Of a stretch of DNA of 64,000 nucleotides, positions 34,882 through 44,295 are shown in pieces; the stretch's first letter is position 1, and the number at the start of each line of letters is the position of its first letter. The translations under genes and the position numbers were made by a program. Source of the stretch: Streptomyces sp. NBC_01244 (lineage in GTDB: Bacteria > Actinomycetota > Actinomycetes > Streptomycetales > Streptomycetaceae); contig NZ_CP108488.1 of assembly GCF_035987325.1 (NCBI RefSeq), positions 7,812,001-7,876,000 of the forward strand, in the 5' to 3' direction. Below the pieces are notes generated by a model. The model did not search any database, was not told the DNA's origin, and saw only the letters and a list, made by a program, of their open reading frames with translations.

Positions 34882-36636
34882 ATGGAGACCGCGACTTCGC
34901 AGGTGATCGGTCAACTCTCCGGATACATGCGGGGATTGACGCAGCGACTGGATCCCGGGACAGGCTGGTACGGGGAGTTCCTGCGGCGCGACCCGGAGGG
35001 GATGCGGGCCTGCCTGGACGGAGCCGCGATGCCTCCGTGGGACGTACTGGAATCACTGCTCGGAGACTTGGCGGCATCGGCGGCCCCCGGGGCGCTCGTA
35101 CGGGAGGCGCAGTACGCGGCCGGACTGCGGGCCGCGGCCGTCGGCGTCTGGGACCGGCTGCCGGGCGGGGTCGAGGAACTGCGCACCCTGCTCGCCTCGG
35201 CCGCCGAGCAGCGGGCCCGGGCCCGGGCGGCCCTGCGCGCACTGTCGGCGCGGCTGGCGGAAACGACGGACCCGGCGGAGGCCGAGGCCCTGTCCCGGGA
35301 ACTCTCCTGGACCCGGGACGACGACTTCCGTGCGACCGCCCGCCACGAGGACCTGACGGCCCGCCTGGAGGCGGTGGCCCCGGGCACCGGCCACCCGCCG
35401 GCCCACCGGCCCGAACACCCTTCGCCGGCGCGGCCGGAGCCCCTGAACGGGGTGCCCGCACAGCGCGCCGCGACATCGCCGGGCGCGGCGTGGCCGGGGC
35501 CGCGGGAAGGGAACCGGGAGGGGGCGCCGGCGGCGTCCCGGGATGCGGCGTGGGCCGGGGCGCCCGCGGATGCCCCGGGTCCGACCCCGGGCGTGATGCC
35601 GGGCGGGACCCCGGACGTGATGCCGGGCCCGGTGCCGGAAGCGGCGGGGGAGCCGGTCGGGCGGGCCGAGGGGCGGTGGCTGCGCGGTGCGCGGCGCAGC
35701 GGCGGGGCCCGGTACGCGGGTGCGGCGGCGCCCGAAGCCGAGGCCGTCACCATGCCCCCCGGGCAGCCGTCATCCGCCACTCCCCTGCGCGGCGCCCGCT
35801 TCGGGCGGCCCGCCCGCCCGGCGGGGGCTGCGTCGGCCGAGGCGGCCTGGAGCCCGGCTTCCGGCCGGCCGGGCGGTGAGTCCGGATCAACCGGCCGGGT
35901 CGGCGGCCCGCCCGGCAGCCCGGCCTGGAGCAGGGGACACGCGTCCGCGCCCGGCGGGCCCCCCGCCCCCGACCCGGGGTCCAGGCCCCACCCGCAGGGC
36001 GAGCCCACCCCGTGGCCGGACCGTACCCGCGCCGACGGCCGGCCCGCAGACGCCACCGAGTGGCCCGGCTCCGCCCCGGGCTCCACCCCCGGAGGGGCCC
36101 CGCACGGCGCGCCCGCGCAGTGGGCCGGGGCTCCCGGTGGCTTCGTGGAGGGGCTCGTGGCCCTGCGGGGGCAGGGGCGGAGCGGGGAGGCGCACGGGCT
36201 GCTCTGCGAGGCCGCCGCCGGGCCCGCCGAAGGGCTGGTCCGGCTGGGGGAGGGGCTGCGGCGGGCCGGCCTGGCCGCGGACTGGGCCACCCTGCTCTGG
36301 GAGGCGGCCTCGCTGCCGCCCGCCCGGTTCGCCGCTGCCGCCGCCGCGCTCGGGCCGGCCGACCGCGACGCGCTGCTGCGCCAGGGCGCGGCCCGCCCGG
36401 CCGCGGAGATCGCCGAGATCGCCCTCGTGCTCGGGACCGCGGGTCACGCCCGGGAGGCCGACGCGCTGCTCGCCGCCTTCGTCCGGGTCCGCACCGCCGA
36501 GGAATCGGCCCGGCTCGCCCGCCGGGACCCCCAGTGGTTCGCGCCCCGGCTGCTCCGCGCTGCCGAAGCCCTCTCGGGGGCCCACCACCGTGACCTGTTG
36601 CATGCCCTTCGAGTCGCGAATCTGCCCGTCGCCTGA
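34882..36636 (+). CDS. Hypothetical protein with long low-complexity linker
   Basis: A 584-residue protein with three parts. Residues 1-170 are helical (SGYMRGLTQRLDPG, ARAALRALSARLAETTD), probably coiled. Residues about 170-415 are a Pro/Gly/Ala-rich linker with repeats of the type PGVMPGGTPDVMPGPVP. Residues about 415-584 are helical again (EGLVALRGQGRSGEAHGLL, FAAAAAALGPADRDALL), resembling TPR/HEAT-like pairs. No enzyme motif or signal peptide is visible. The ATG at 34882 is preferred to a GTG at 34864. It is codon-biased like a real gene; a role as a scaffold is only a guess. Confidence 0.7.
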   Translation: METATSQVIGQLSGYMRGLTQRLDPGTGWYGEFLRRDPEGMRACLDGAAMPPWDVLESLLGDLAASAAPGALVREAQYAAGLRAAAVGVWDRLPGGVEELRTLLASAAEQRARARAALRALSARLAETTDPAEAEALSRELSWTRDDDFRATARHEDLTARLEAVAPGTGHPPAHRPEHPSPARPEPLNGVPAQRAATSPGAAWPGPREGNREGAPAASRDAAWAGAPADAPGPTPGVMPGGTPDVMPGPVPEAAGEPVGRAEGRWLRGARRSGGARYAGAAAPEAEAVTMPPGQPSSATPLRGARFGRPARPAGAASAEAAWSPASGRPGGESGSTGRVGGPPGSPAWSRGHASAPGGPPAPDPGSRPHPQGEPTPWPDRTRADGRPADATEWPGSAPGSTPGGAPHGAPAQWAGAPGGFVEGLVALRGQGRSGEAHGLLCEAAAGPAEGLVRLGEGLRRAGLAADWATLLWEAASLPPARFAAAAAALGPADRDALLRQGAARPAAEIAEIALVLGTAGHAREADALLAAFVRVRTAEESARLARRDPQWFAPRLLRAAEALSGAHHRDLLHALRVANLPVA

Positions 36637-36809
36637 CCGGAAACGATCAGCAGGCGGCGTAACTCCTGCGTTTGCTGATCGACTACTCCAACCGCGCAAG
36701 GCGGTCTTGCCCCGGGCCTGGCCGAGGCCTACCTTCAACTCCCTACGCGCAGCCGTCGTACACCCTCTACGTGCGTAGAAGCCGGCGTACCCGTCGCGAG
36801 GAGCAGCTC

Positions 36810-37652
36810 ATGGCCCAAGTCGTCCGCGCCGCACTCGTCCAGGCCACCTGGACCGGAGACACCGAGTCGATGATCGCCAAACACGAGGAGCACGCCCGCC
36901 GGGCCGCCGCCCAGGGTGCGCAGATCATCGGCTTCCAGGAAGTCTTCAACGCCCCCTACTTCTGCCAGGTCCAGGAGCCCGAGCACTACCGCTGGGCCGA
37001 GGCCGTCCCCGACGGCCCCACCGTCCGGCGGATGCAGGACCTCGCCCGCGAGACCGGCATGGTGATCGTCGTACCGGTCTTCGAGCTGGAGTCCGAGGGC
37101 TTCTACTACAACACCGCCGCGGTCATCGACGCCGACGGCAGCTACCTCGGCAAGTACCGCAAGCACCACATTCCCCAGGTCAGGGGTTTCTGGGAGAAGT
37201 ACTACTTCCGCCCGGGAAACCTCGGATTCCCCGTCTTCGACACCGCCGTCGGCCGGATCGGCGTCTACATCTGCTACGACCGGCACTTCCCGGAGGGCTG
37301 GCGCGAACTGGGGCTGGCCGGAGCCCAGTTGGTATACAACCCCTCCGCCACCTCCCGCGGCCTGTCCGGGTACCTGTGGCAGCTGGAGCAGCCCGCCTCC
37401 GCCGTGGCCAACGAGTACTTCGTCGCCGCCATCAACCGCGTCGGCCAGGAGGAGTACGGCGACAACGACTTCTACGGCACCAGCTACTTCGTCGATCCGC
37501 GCGGGCAGTTCGTCGGGGAGGTCGCCAGCGACAAGGAAGAGGAACTCCTCGTCCGCGACCTCGACTTCGACCTCATCAAGGAGGTCCGCGACCAGTGGGC
37601 CTTCTACCGCGACCGCCGCCCCGACGCCTACGGAGGACTCGTACAGCCGTGA
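36810..37652 (+). CDS. Nitrilase-family amidohydrolase, beta-ureidopropionase-like
   Basis: A 280-residue carbon-nitrogen hydrolase with the full triad: Glu44 in GFQEVF, Lys118 in YRKHHIPQ and Cys155 in YICYDRHFPEG. Conserved segments FRPGNLGFPVFDT and the late FYGTSYFVDPRG match N-carbamoyl-beta-alanine/N-carbamoylputrescine amidohydrolases. Given the dihydropyrimidinase and aminotransferase behind it, it most likely cleaves N-carbamoyl-beta-alanine (or an N-carbamoyl amino acid) to free amine, CO2 and NH3. A GAGGAGC site precedes the ATG. Its stop overlaps the next start. Confidence 0.9.
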   Translation: MAQVVRAALVQATWTGDTESMIAKHEEHARRAAAQGAQIIGFQEVFNAPYFCQVQEPEHYRWAEAVPDGPTVRRMQDLARETGMVIVVPVFELESEGFYYNTAAVIDADGSYLGKYRKHHIPQVRGFWEKYYFRPGNLGFPVFDTAVGRIGVYICYDRHFPEGWRELGLAGAQLVYNPSATSRGLSGYLWQLEQPASAVANEYFVAAINRVGQEEYGDNDFYGTSYFVDPRGQFVGEVASDKEEELLVRDLDFDLIKEVRDQWAFYRDRRPDAYGGLVQP

Positions 37653-38944
37653 CCAACCCGATCCCCCTGCACAGCCGGCACCGCTCCGCCCTGCCCGACT
37701 GGCTCGCGCTCTACTACGACCGCCCCATCGAACTCACCCACGGCGAGGGCCGCCACGTCTGGGACGCGGACGGCAACCGCTACCTGGACTTCTTCGGCGG
37801 CATCCTCACCACGATGACCGCCCACGCCCTGCCCGAGGTCACCAAGGCCGTCTCCGAACAGGCCGGGCGGATCATCCACTCCTCCACCCTCTACCTCAAC
37901 CGCCCGATGATCGAACTGGCCGAGCGCGTCTCGGCGTTGTCCGGCATCCCCGACGCCCGGGTCTTCTTCACCACCTCCGGCACCGAGGCCAACGACACCG
38001 CCCTGCTGCTCGCGACGACGTACCGCCGCTCCAACCAGATCCTGGCGATGCGCAACAGCTACCACGGCCGGTCCTTCTCCACCGTCTCGATCACCGGCAA
38101 CCGCGGCTGGTCCCCGACCAGCCTCTCGCCGCTCCAGACGTACTACGTCCACGGCGCGGTCCGCACCCGCGGCCCCTTCGCCCACCTCGACGACACCGCC
38201 TTCACCGCCGCGGCCGTCGCCGACCTGGAAGACGTACTCGGCCAGGCGCGCGGCGGGGTCGCCGCGCTCATCGCCGAACCGGTGCAGGGCGTGGGCGGGT
38301 TCACCTCACCGCCCGACGGGCTCTACGGGTCCTTCCGCGAGGTCCTCGACCGGCACGGCATCCTCTGGATCAGCGACGAGGTGCAGACCGGCTGGGGGCG
38401 TACCGGCGAGCACTTCTGGGGCTGGCAGGCCCACGCCCAGAACGGCCCGCCGGACATCATCACCTTCGCCAAGGGCATCGGCAACGGCATGTCCATCGGC
38501 GGAGTCGTGGCCCGCGCCGAGGTGATGAACTGCCTCGACTCCAACTCCATCTCCACCTTCGGCGGTTCACCGGTCACCATGGCCGCCGGCGTCGCCAACC
38601 TCGCCTACCTCCTCGAACACGACCTCCAGGGCAACGCCCGCCGCGTCGGCGGCCTGCTCCTGGAGCGGCTGCGGGCCATCGCCGCGACCGTGCCCGCCGT
38701 ACGGGAAGTACGCGGCCGGGGCCTGATGGCCGGCCTGGAGCTGACGAAACCCGGCACCGACCAGGCCGACCCGGACGCGGCCGCCGCCGTACTGGAGGCA
38801 GCCCGGGCCGGCGGCCTGCTGCTCGGCAAGGGCGGCGGCCACAACACCAGCGTGCTGCGCATCGCGCCGCCGCTCTCCCTCACCGTCGCCGAGGCGGAAG
38901 AGGGCGCCGAGATCCTCGCCGAGGCCCTCAGAAGCATCGACTGA
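37649..38944 (+). CDS. Class III (PLP) aminotransferase
   Basis: A 431-residue pyridoxal-phosphate enzyme. HVWDADGNRYLDFFGG lies near the start, followed by the phosphate-binding TSGTEAND, the PLP-stacking Asp in WISDEVQTGWGR and the Schiff-base Lys in FAKGIGNGMSIGG. It starts with GTG overlapping the upstream stop (GTGA). In this operon it would remove the amino group from beta-alanine or 3-aminoisobutyrate, the products of the upstream amidohydrolase. Substrate assignment is by context; the family also holds alanine-glyoxylate and omega-amino-acid transaminases. Confidence 0.9.
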   Translation: MTNPIPLHSRHRSALPDWLALYYDRPIELTHGEGRHVWDADGNRYLDFFGGILTTMTAHALPEVTKAVSEQAGRIIHSSTLYLNRPMIELAERVSALSGIPDARVFFTTSGTEANDTALLLATTYRRSNQILAMRNSYHGRSFSTVSITGNRGWSPTSLSPLQTYYVHGAVRTRGPFAHLDDTAFTAAAVADLEDVLGQARGGVAALIAEPVQGVGGFTSPPDGLYGSFREVLDRHGILWISDEVQTGWGRTGEHFWGWQAHAQNGPPDIITFAKGIGNGMSIGGVVARAEVMNCLDSNSISTFGGSPVTMAAGVANLAYLLEHDLQGNARRVGGLLLERLRAIAATVPAVREVRGRGLMAGLELTKPGTDQADPDAAAAVLEAARAGGLLLGKGGGHNTSVLRIAPPLSLTVAEAEEGAEILAEALRSID

Positions 38945-38961
38945 CACCGGGGGAGACGTAC

Positions 38962-40362
38962 ATGAGCATCCGCACCCTCATCCGCGGCGGGCTCGTCATC
39001 ACCGCATCCGACGAGCTCCACGCCGACGTGCTGATCGAGGACGGCCGGGTCGCCGCGCTCGCGGCACACGGCACGGCGGCCGCCGAAACCTGGACGGCCG
39101 ACCGGACGATCGACGCGAGCGGGAAGTACGTCATCCCCGGCGGGGTCGACGCCCACACCCACATGGAGCTGCCCTTCGGCGGCACGGCGGCCTCCGACAC
39201 CTTCGAGACCGGCACCCGGGCCGCCGCCTGGGGCGGCACCACCACCATCGTGGACTTCGCCGTCCAGACGCCGGGCCACGCCCTGCGCGAGGGCCTGGAC
39301 ACCTGGTACGACAAGGCCGACGGCAAATGCGCCGTCGACTACGCCTTCCACATGATCCTCTCGGACGTCAACGAGCGGACCCTGAAGGAGATGGACCACC
39401 TGGTGGGGGAGGGGGTCACCTCCTTCAAGCTGTTCATGGCGTACCCCGGGGTCTTCTACAGCGACGACGGGCAGATCCTGCGCGCGATGCAGCGGGCCTC
39501 GGGCAACGGCGGACTGATCATGATGCACGCCGAGAACGGCATCGCGATCGACGTCCTCGTCGAACAGGCCCTGGCCCGCGGGGAGACCGACCCCCGCCAC
39601 CACGGCGAGGTCCGCAAGGTCCTCCTCGAAGCCGAGGCCACCCACCGCGCCATCCAGCTCGCCCGGGTCGCCGGCGCGCCCCTCTACGTCGTGCACGTCT
39701 CGGCGGAGGAGGCGGTCGCGGAGCTGGCGGCGGCCCGGGACAAGGGGCTGCCGGTCTTCGGCGAGACCTGTCCGCAGTACCTGTTCCTGTCCACCGACAA
39801 CCTGGAGGAGCCGGACTTCCAGGGCGCCAAGTACGTCTGCTCCACCCCGCTGCGACCGCGCGAGCACCAGGCGGCACTGTGGCGGGGCCTGCGGACCAAC
39901 GACCTCCAGGTGGTCTCCACCGACCACTGCCCGTTCTGCTTCCGCGGCCAGAAGGAGCTGGGCCGCGGCGACTTCTCGAAGATCCCCAACGGTCTCCCGG
40001 GGGTGGAGAACCGCATGGACCTCCTCCACCAGGCGGTCCTGGACGGGCACATCAGCCGCCGCCGCTGGATCGAGATCGCCTGCGCGACCCCGGCCCGGAT
40101 GTTCGGCCTCTACCCGCAGAAGGGCACGATCGCGCCGGGCTCCGACGCCGACATCGTCCTCTACGATCCGCACGCCGAGCAGGTCATCTCCGCCGAGACG
40201 CACCACATGAACGTGGACTACTCGGCGTACGAGGGCAAGCGGATCACCGGACGCGTCGACACGGTCCTGTCCCGGGGCGAACTCGTCATCGACCGGCGCG
40301 AGTTCACGGGCCGCGCCGGCCACGGGGCCTTCATCCACCGCTCCACCTGTCAGTACCTGTAA
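38962..40362 (+). CDS. hydA: Dihydropyrimidinase / D-hydantoinase
   Basis: A 466-residue cyclic amidohydrolase that opens dihydropyrimidine or hydantoin rings. Binuclear zinc ligands are GGVDAHTHMELP near residue 58, the carboxylated Lys in SFKLFMAYPG, His in MMHAENG and LYVVHVSAEEA, and the Asp in STDHCPF. It ends with MNVDYSAYEGKRITGRVD, a dihydropyrimidinase signature. It follows the aminotransferase by 17 bp. Together with the two upstream enzymes it forms the last steps of reductive pyrimidine breakdown; the first-step reductase gene is not recognisably present. Confidence 0.93.
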   Translation: MSIRTLIRGGLVITASDELHADVLIEDGRVAALAAHGTAAAETWTADRTIDASGKYVIPGGVDAHTHMELPFGGTAASDTFETGTRAAAWGGTTTIVDFAVQTPGHALREGLDTWYDKADGKCAVDYAFHMILSDVNERTLKEMDHLVGEGVTSFKLFMAYPGVFYSDDGQILRAMQRASGNGGLIMMHAENGIAIDVLVEQALARGETDPRHHGEVRKVLLEAEATHRAIQLARVAGAPLYVVHVSAEEAVAELAAARDKGLPVFGETCPQYLFLSTDNLEEPDFQGAKYVCSTPLRPREHQAALWRGLRTNDLQVVSTDHCPFCFRGQKELGRGDFSKIPNGLPGVENRMDLLHQAVLDGHISRRRWIEIACATPARMFGLYPQKGTIAPGSDADIVLYDPHAEQVISAETHHMNVDYSAYEGKRITGRVDTVLSRGELVIDRREFTGRAGHGAFIHRSTCQYL

Positions 40363-40375
40363 GGAGAGTCCCCGC

Positions 40376-41374
40376 ATGGACTTCGGCCTCGTCCTCCAGA
40401 CCGACCCGCCCGCCTCCCAGGTCGTGAGCCTCATGAAGCGGGCCGAACGCAACGGCTTCCGCTACGGCTGGACCTTCGACTCGGCGGTCCTCTGGCAGGA
40501 GCCGTTCGTCATCTACAGCCAGATCCTCGCCAACACCCAGCGGATGCACGTCGGCCCGATGGTCACCAACCCGGGCACCCGCACCTGGGAGGTGACCGCC
40601 TCCACCTTCGCCACCCTCAACGACATGTACGGAAACCGCACCGTCTGCGGGATCGGCCGCGGCGACTCGGCCATGCGGGTGGCGGGCCGGGCGCCGAACA
40701 CCCTGGCCCGGCTCGGGGCGGCCATCGACGTGATCCGTGACCTGGCGGAGGGGCGTGAGGCAGAGGTCGACGGCAACGCGCTGCGGATCCCGTGGATCAA
40801 GGACGGGAAGCTGCCGGTGTGGATGGCGGCGTACGGGCCGAAGGCGCTGGCCCTGGCCGGACAGAAGGCGGACGGGTTCATCCTCCAGCTCGCCGACCCC
40901 TTCCTCACCGAGTGGATGATCAAGGCGGTCCGGGACGCCGCCGTCGCCGCGGGCCGGGACCCGGACGCGATCACCATCTGCGTGGCGGCTCCGGCGTACG
41001 TCGGCGACGACCTGGCCCACGCCCGCGACCAGTGCCGCTGGTTCGGCGGGATGGTCGGCAACCACGTGGCCGACCTGGTCTCGCGCTACGGCGAACACTC
41101 CGGGATGGTCCCGGATGAGCTCACCGAGTACGTCAAATCCCGGCAGGGCTACGACTACAGCCACCACGGCCGCACCGGGAACCCGTCGGCGGACTTCGTC
41201 CCGGACGAGATCGTCGACCGCTTCTGCCTGCTGGGCCCGGCCGAGGCCCACATCGAGAAGCTGAGGGCCCTGCGCGACCTCGGCGTCGACCAGTTCGCCG
41301 TCTACGACATGCACGACGCGAGGGAAGCGACCATCGACGCGTACGGCTCGGACATCATCCCGGCGTTCGGCTGA
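40376..41374 (+). CDS. LLM class F420-dependent oxidoreductase (TIGR03842-like)
   Basis: A 332-residue TIM-barrel enzyme of the luciferase-like (LLM) superfamily, in the branch I recall as TIGR03842: MDFGLVLQTDPPASQVV at the start, FRYGWTFDSAVLWQEPF, CGIGRGDSAMRVAGR, WMAAYGPKALALAGQKADG. It probably uses F420. It starts 14 bp after hydA behind a GGAGAG site, so it belongs to the pyrimidine/hydantoin operon. Its reaction there is unknown. One possibility is reduction of the pyrimidine ring or oxidation of the 3-carbon product; see findings. Confidence 0.88.
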   Translation: MDFGLVLQTDPPASQVVSLMKRAERNGFRYGWTFDSAVLWQEPFVIYSQILANTQRMHVGPMVTNPGTRTWEVTASTFATLNDMYGNRTVCGIGRGDSAMRVAGRAPNTLARLGAAIDVIRDLAEGREAEVDGNALRIPWIKDGKLPVWMAAYGPKALALAGQKADGFILQLADPFLTEWMIKAVRDAAVAAGRDPDAITICVAAPAYVGDDLAHARDQCRWFGGMVGNHVADLVSRYGEHSGMVPDELTEYVKSRQGYDYSHHGRTGNPSADFVPDEIVDRFCLLGPAEAHIEKLRALRDLGVDQFAVYDMHDAREATIDAYGSDIIPAFG

Positions 41375-41497
41375 CTCCCGCACGGGCTGGTCGGCGGCTC
41401 ACATGCGGACGTCACCGCTCGTACAGGCCCGCCGGCCTCTCCTCGAAGGGGGTGACGAGAGCCTCGCGTGACGCCCTGGACGCGGTCGCCCGGGTGA

Positions 41498-42601
41498 TCA
41501 GCGTGTGAGGGGAGCCTTGGCGTCGCGGGTCGCGACGCGGGCGGCGTGCGTGGGCGCATCGGGGACTCCCGCGGGCCGGCCGATCGCGAACTCCTTGCGC
41601 AGGACCGGTACGACCTGTTCGCCGAGGATGTCGATCTGCTCCAGTACGGTCTTCAGCGGCAGCCCGGCGTGGTCCACGAGGAAGAGCTGGCGCTGGTAGT
41701 CACCCGCGTAGTCGCGGAAGGACAGCGTCCGCTCGATGGCCTGCTGGGGCGATCCGACGGTGAGCGGTGTTTCGCGCGAGAAGTCCTCCAGGGACGGGCC
41801 GTGGCCGTAGACCGGGGCCCGGTCGAAGTACGGGCGGAACTCGCGGACGGCGTCCTGGCTGTTGGTGCGCATGAACACGTGGCCGCCGAGGCCGACGATC
41901 GCCTGTTCCTCGGTGCCGTGGCCGTAGTGGGCGTAGCGGCGGCGGTAGAGCCGGACCATCTTCTCGGTGTGCTCCTTGGGCCAGAAGATGTTGTTGTGGA
42001 AGAACCCGTCTCCGTAGAACGCGGCCTGTTCGGCGATCTCCGGGGAACGGATCGAGCCGTGCCAGACGAAGGGCGGTACGCCGTCCAGCGGGCGCGGCGT
42101 CGAGGTGAACGACTGGAGCGGCGTGCGGAACTTGCCCTCCCAGTCCACCGACTCCCGGCGCCACAGCTGGTGCAGCAGCTCGTAGTTCTCCAGCGCCAGG
42201 TCGATGCCGTCGCGGATGTCCTTGCCGAACCACGGGTACACCGGCCCGGTGTTGCCGCGCCCCATCATCAGGTCCACGCGGCCGTCGGCCAGGTGCTGGA
42301 GCATCGCGTAGTCCTCGGCGATCTTCACCGGGTCGTTGGTGGTGATCAGGGTCGTGGACGTCGACAGCAGGAGCTTCTGGGTCCGGGCGGCGATCCACCC
42401 GAGCATCGTGGTCGGTGAGGAGGGGACGAACGGCGGGTTGTGGTGCTCACCGGTGGCGAACACGTCGAGACCGGCCTGCTCCGCGTGGAGGGCGATGGTG
42501 ACCATGGCCTTGATGCGGTCGTGCTCGGTTTGCGTCGTGCCCGTCGTGGGGTCCTCGGTCAGGTCGCCCACGGTGAAGATGCCGAACTGCATCCCGCTCA
42601 T
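41498..42601 (-). CDS. LLM class flavin-dependent oxidoreductase (module B, last gene)
   Basis: A 367-residue luciferase-like monooxygenase: FGIFTVGDLTEDP, LDVFATGEHHNPPFVPSSP, LADGRVDLMMGRGNTGPVYP and FVWHGSIRSPEIAEQAAFYG. It has the sequence style of FMN-dependent alkanal-monooxygenase-like proteins. The start is taken as ATG 42601 (MSGMQFG); ATG 42592 is possible. It is the last gene of the second ImmA-membrane-FAD module, 113 bp after the FAD protein, and has its own upstream palindrome, so it may be separately controlled. It is unlike the F420-type LLM across the convergent gap. Confidence 0.88.
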   Translation of the reverse strand: MSGMQFGIFTVGDLTEDPTTGTTQTEHDRIKAMVTIALHAEQAGLDVFATGEHHNPPFVPSSPTTMLGWIAARTQKLLLSTSTTLITTNDPVKIAEDYAMLQHLADGRVDLMMGRGNTGPVYPWFGKDIRDGIDLALENYELLHQLWRRESVDWEGKFRTPLQSFTSTPRPLDGVPPFVWHGSIRSPEIAEQAAFYGDGFFHNNIFWPKEHTEKMVRLYRRRYAHYGHGTEEQAIVGLGGHVFMRTNSQDAVREFRPYFDRAPVYGHGPSLEDFSRETPLTVGSPQQAIERTLSFRDYAGDYQRQLFLVDHAGLPLKTVLEQIDILGEQVVPVLRKEFAIGRPAGVPDAPTHAARVATRDAKAPLTR

Positions 42602-42624
42602 TCTTCCCACTCCCAGATTGGTTG

Positions 42625-42637
42625 ATAGTTTAACTAT
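42625..42637. promoter_or_regulatory. Palindrome upstream of the LLM gene (putative operator)
   Basis: Perfect 13-bp inverted repeat ATAGTT-T-AACTAT, flanked by an outer GGTTG/CAACC pair (42620-42624, 42644-42648), 24 bp upstream of the LLM start. It is the most AT-rich spot nearby and suits a promoter-overlapping operator. Confidence 0.5.
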
Positions 42638-42714
42638 GTGTGCCAACCGGGGACCCCACGGCCAAATTCCCGTGGCCCCGCCCAGGTGCGTGGCCGACAA
42701 GGTGGTGGCCGGAG

Positions 42715-44160
42715 CTAGTCGGAGGTCTTGATCTTTTCTGCTCGGCGAAGGGGCTCGCGGTCCAGGATGCTCTGCTCCCTGGTGGTGAGTGCGGGACCGT
42801 CGAGCAGGGGCTTGCGCAGGCCGCGTGCCGCGGCGATCAGGACGTCGGGGGTGCCGAGGACGGAGGCGGGCTTCTGCATCGTCATGACGTCCGTGAGCGC
42901 CTTGACGACGAGGAAGTTGCCGATGGCGGTGTGGCTGAGGCGGTGGACGTAGCGTGCCGCGAGCTTGTCGGCCAGGTTGGGCGTCTTGCCGACGGCACCC
43001 GGATAGAAGCGGTCCTGGCCGACGGCGAGCAGCCACGCCGCGGCGGCGGGGCGGGCCATCGCCTTCTGGGCCCGAGCGGCGAACTTGGGTGAGGTCACGG
43101 GCGTCTTCGCCGCGGTGTCGCGCAGGGCGAGCGCGCCGAGGGCAGCGGAGGACATTCCGTGGCCGTAGACGGGGTTGAGGCTGGTGGCGGCGTCGCCGAG
43201 CACGACGAAGCCGGCGGGCATCGAGGCTTTGTCGAAGCGCCGCTGCCGGTTGGCGGTCCGGCCGTAGACGACGACGTCGCTGATCGGCTCCGCACGGGCG
43301 AGGAATTCGGCGGCCAGCGGGTGGCGCACTCCTCCGGCGAACTCCTCGAACAGGTTCTCGTCGGCGCTCGGCTCGGCGCCGCGGGTGCCGGAGAGGCTGA
43401 CGTGCCACTGGCCGTCTTCGATGGGGATGATCGAGACCACCTGGCCGGGCTTGCCTTGCCTCGGGTCGGCCTGGATGTGGATGACGGGCCAGTCGGATTC
43501 GGCGCCCAGAGGGGCGCGGTACCGGCGGCTGGCGTACCGTACCCCGGCGTCCACCACGGTCTCACCCACCGTGGGGGCGCCGATCTGCCGGAGCCACTCC
43601 AGGACCTTGGAGCCACGACCGGTGGCGTCGATCACGAGGTCGGCGTCGACCGCGCTCTCCTCGCCGTCCTCGTTCCGCACGTGCACACCGCACACCTGCG
43701 CCGCACTGCCCACCAGTGATGTGACGGTCATGCCCGTACGCACGCCGACGTTGGGGATCGCCAAGGCCGCGGCGCGTATGCCCCAGTCGATGAGGTCACG
43801 GCTGGCGCCGATGAGGTAGTGGGTCTCGGTCCACCGCCGGAACCAGCCCGCGGGCGAGTAGGAGACCATGCCGTTGGGGATCGGTACGCGGTGGGCCCCG
43901 GCCGAAAGCCACCGGTCGGTCGTGCCGGGAAGCAGGGCCTCGATCGCGTCCGCGCCACCCGACCACAGCATGTGGGCGTGGGCGGCCTGGGGGAGCCTGG
44001 GCCGGGGCGCGGCGGTGTCGGGCAGCTTCTTGTCGCGTTCGAGGACGAGGATTTCCCCGAAGTGGGGTGCGAGTGCGGCGGCCGCGAGAGTACCGGCAAG
44101 GCTGCCGCCGAGAATGACGGCGCGGGTGGTGCCGGTAGCGCCGTTGGGCTGCTGGGTCAT
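42715..44160 (-). CDS. FAD-dependent monooxygenase-like oxidoreductase (module B)
   Basis: A 481-residue flavoprotein of the p-hydroxybenzoate-hydroxylase/squalene-epoxidase-like class. FAD binding is shown by AVILGGSLAGTLAAAAL near the start, the family motif LPQAAHAHML, DLVIDATGRGSKVLEWL in the middle, and the second FAD motif VVLGDAATSLNPVYGHGMSS. All expected catalytic-type segments are intact, unlike its paralogue at 47627-48844. It has no transmembrane segment. It follows the MAB_1171c-like gene by 135 bp and precedes the LLM gene in the same direction, so it is likely one enzyme of a short redox pathway. Confidence 0.88.
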   Translation of the reverse strand: MTQQPNGATGTTRAVILGGSLAGTLAAAALAPHFGEILVLERDKKLPDTAAPRPRLPQAAHAHMLWSGGADAIEALLPGTTDRWLSAGAHRVPIPNGMVSYSPAGWFRRWTETHYLIGASRDLIDWGIRAAALAIPNVGVRTGMTVTSLVGSAAQVCGVHVRNEDGEESAVDADLVIDATGRGSKVLEWLRQIGAPTVGETVVDAGVRYASRRYRAPLGAESDWPVIHIQADPRQGKPGQVVSIIPIEDGQWHVSLSGTRGAEPSADENLFEEFAGGVRHPLAAEFLARAEPISDVVVYGRTANRQRRFDKASMPAGFVVLGDAATSLNPVYGHGMSSAALGALALRDTAAKTPVTSPKFAARAQKAMARPAAAAWLLAVGQDRFYPGAVGKTPNLADKLAARYVHRLSHTAIGNFLVVKALTDVMTMQKPASVLGTPDVLIAAARGLRKPLLDGPALTTREQSILDREPLRRAEKIKTSD

Positions 44161-44295
44161 CGTGTGTTGCTCTCTAGGACTGCCGCTTCGCGGGTGGCTC
44201 GGACGACGGGGAGTATCGGCAGAGGCTGGGAAAGTATTACAAGGTCGACAGCATGGAAGGCGGGGCTGAGCGCGGCAAGGAGGGACGGGGGCCGT

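Noticed and set aside
34882..36778. Other long plus-strand frames inside the low-complexity gene
   Set aside because: They lack a sensible start and have random Arg/Pro/Ala composition; the chosen frame alone shows normal helical ends.
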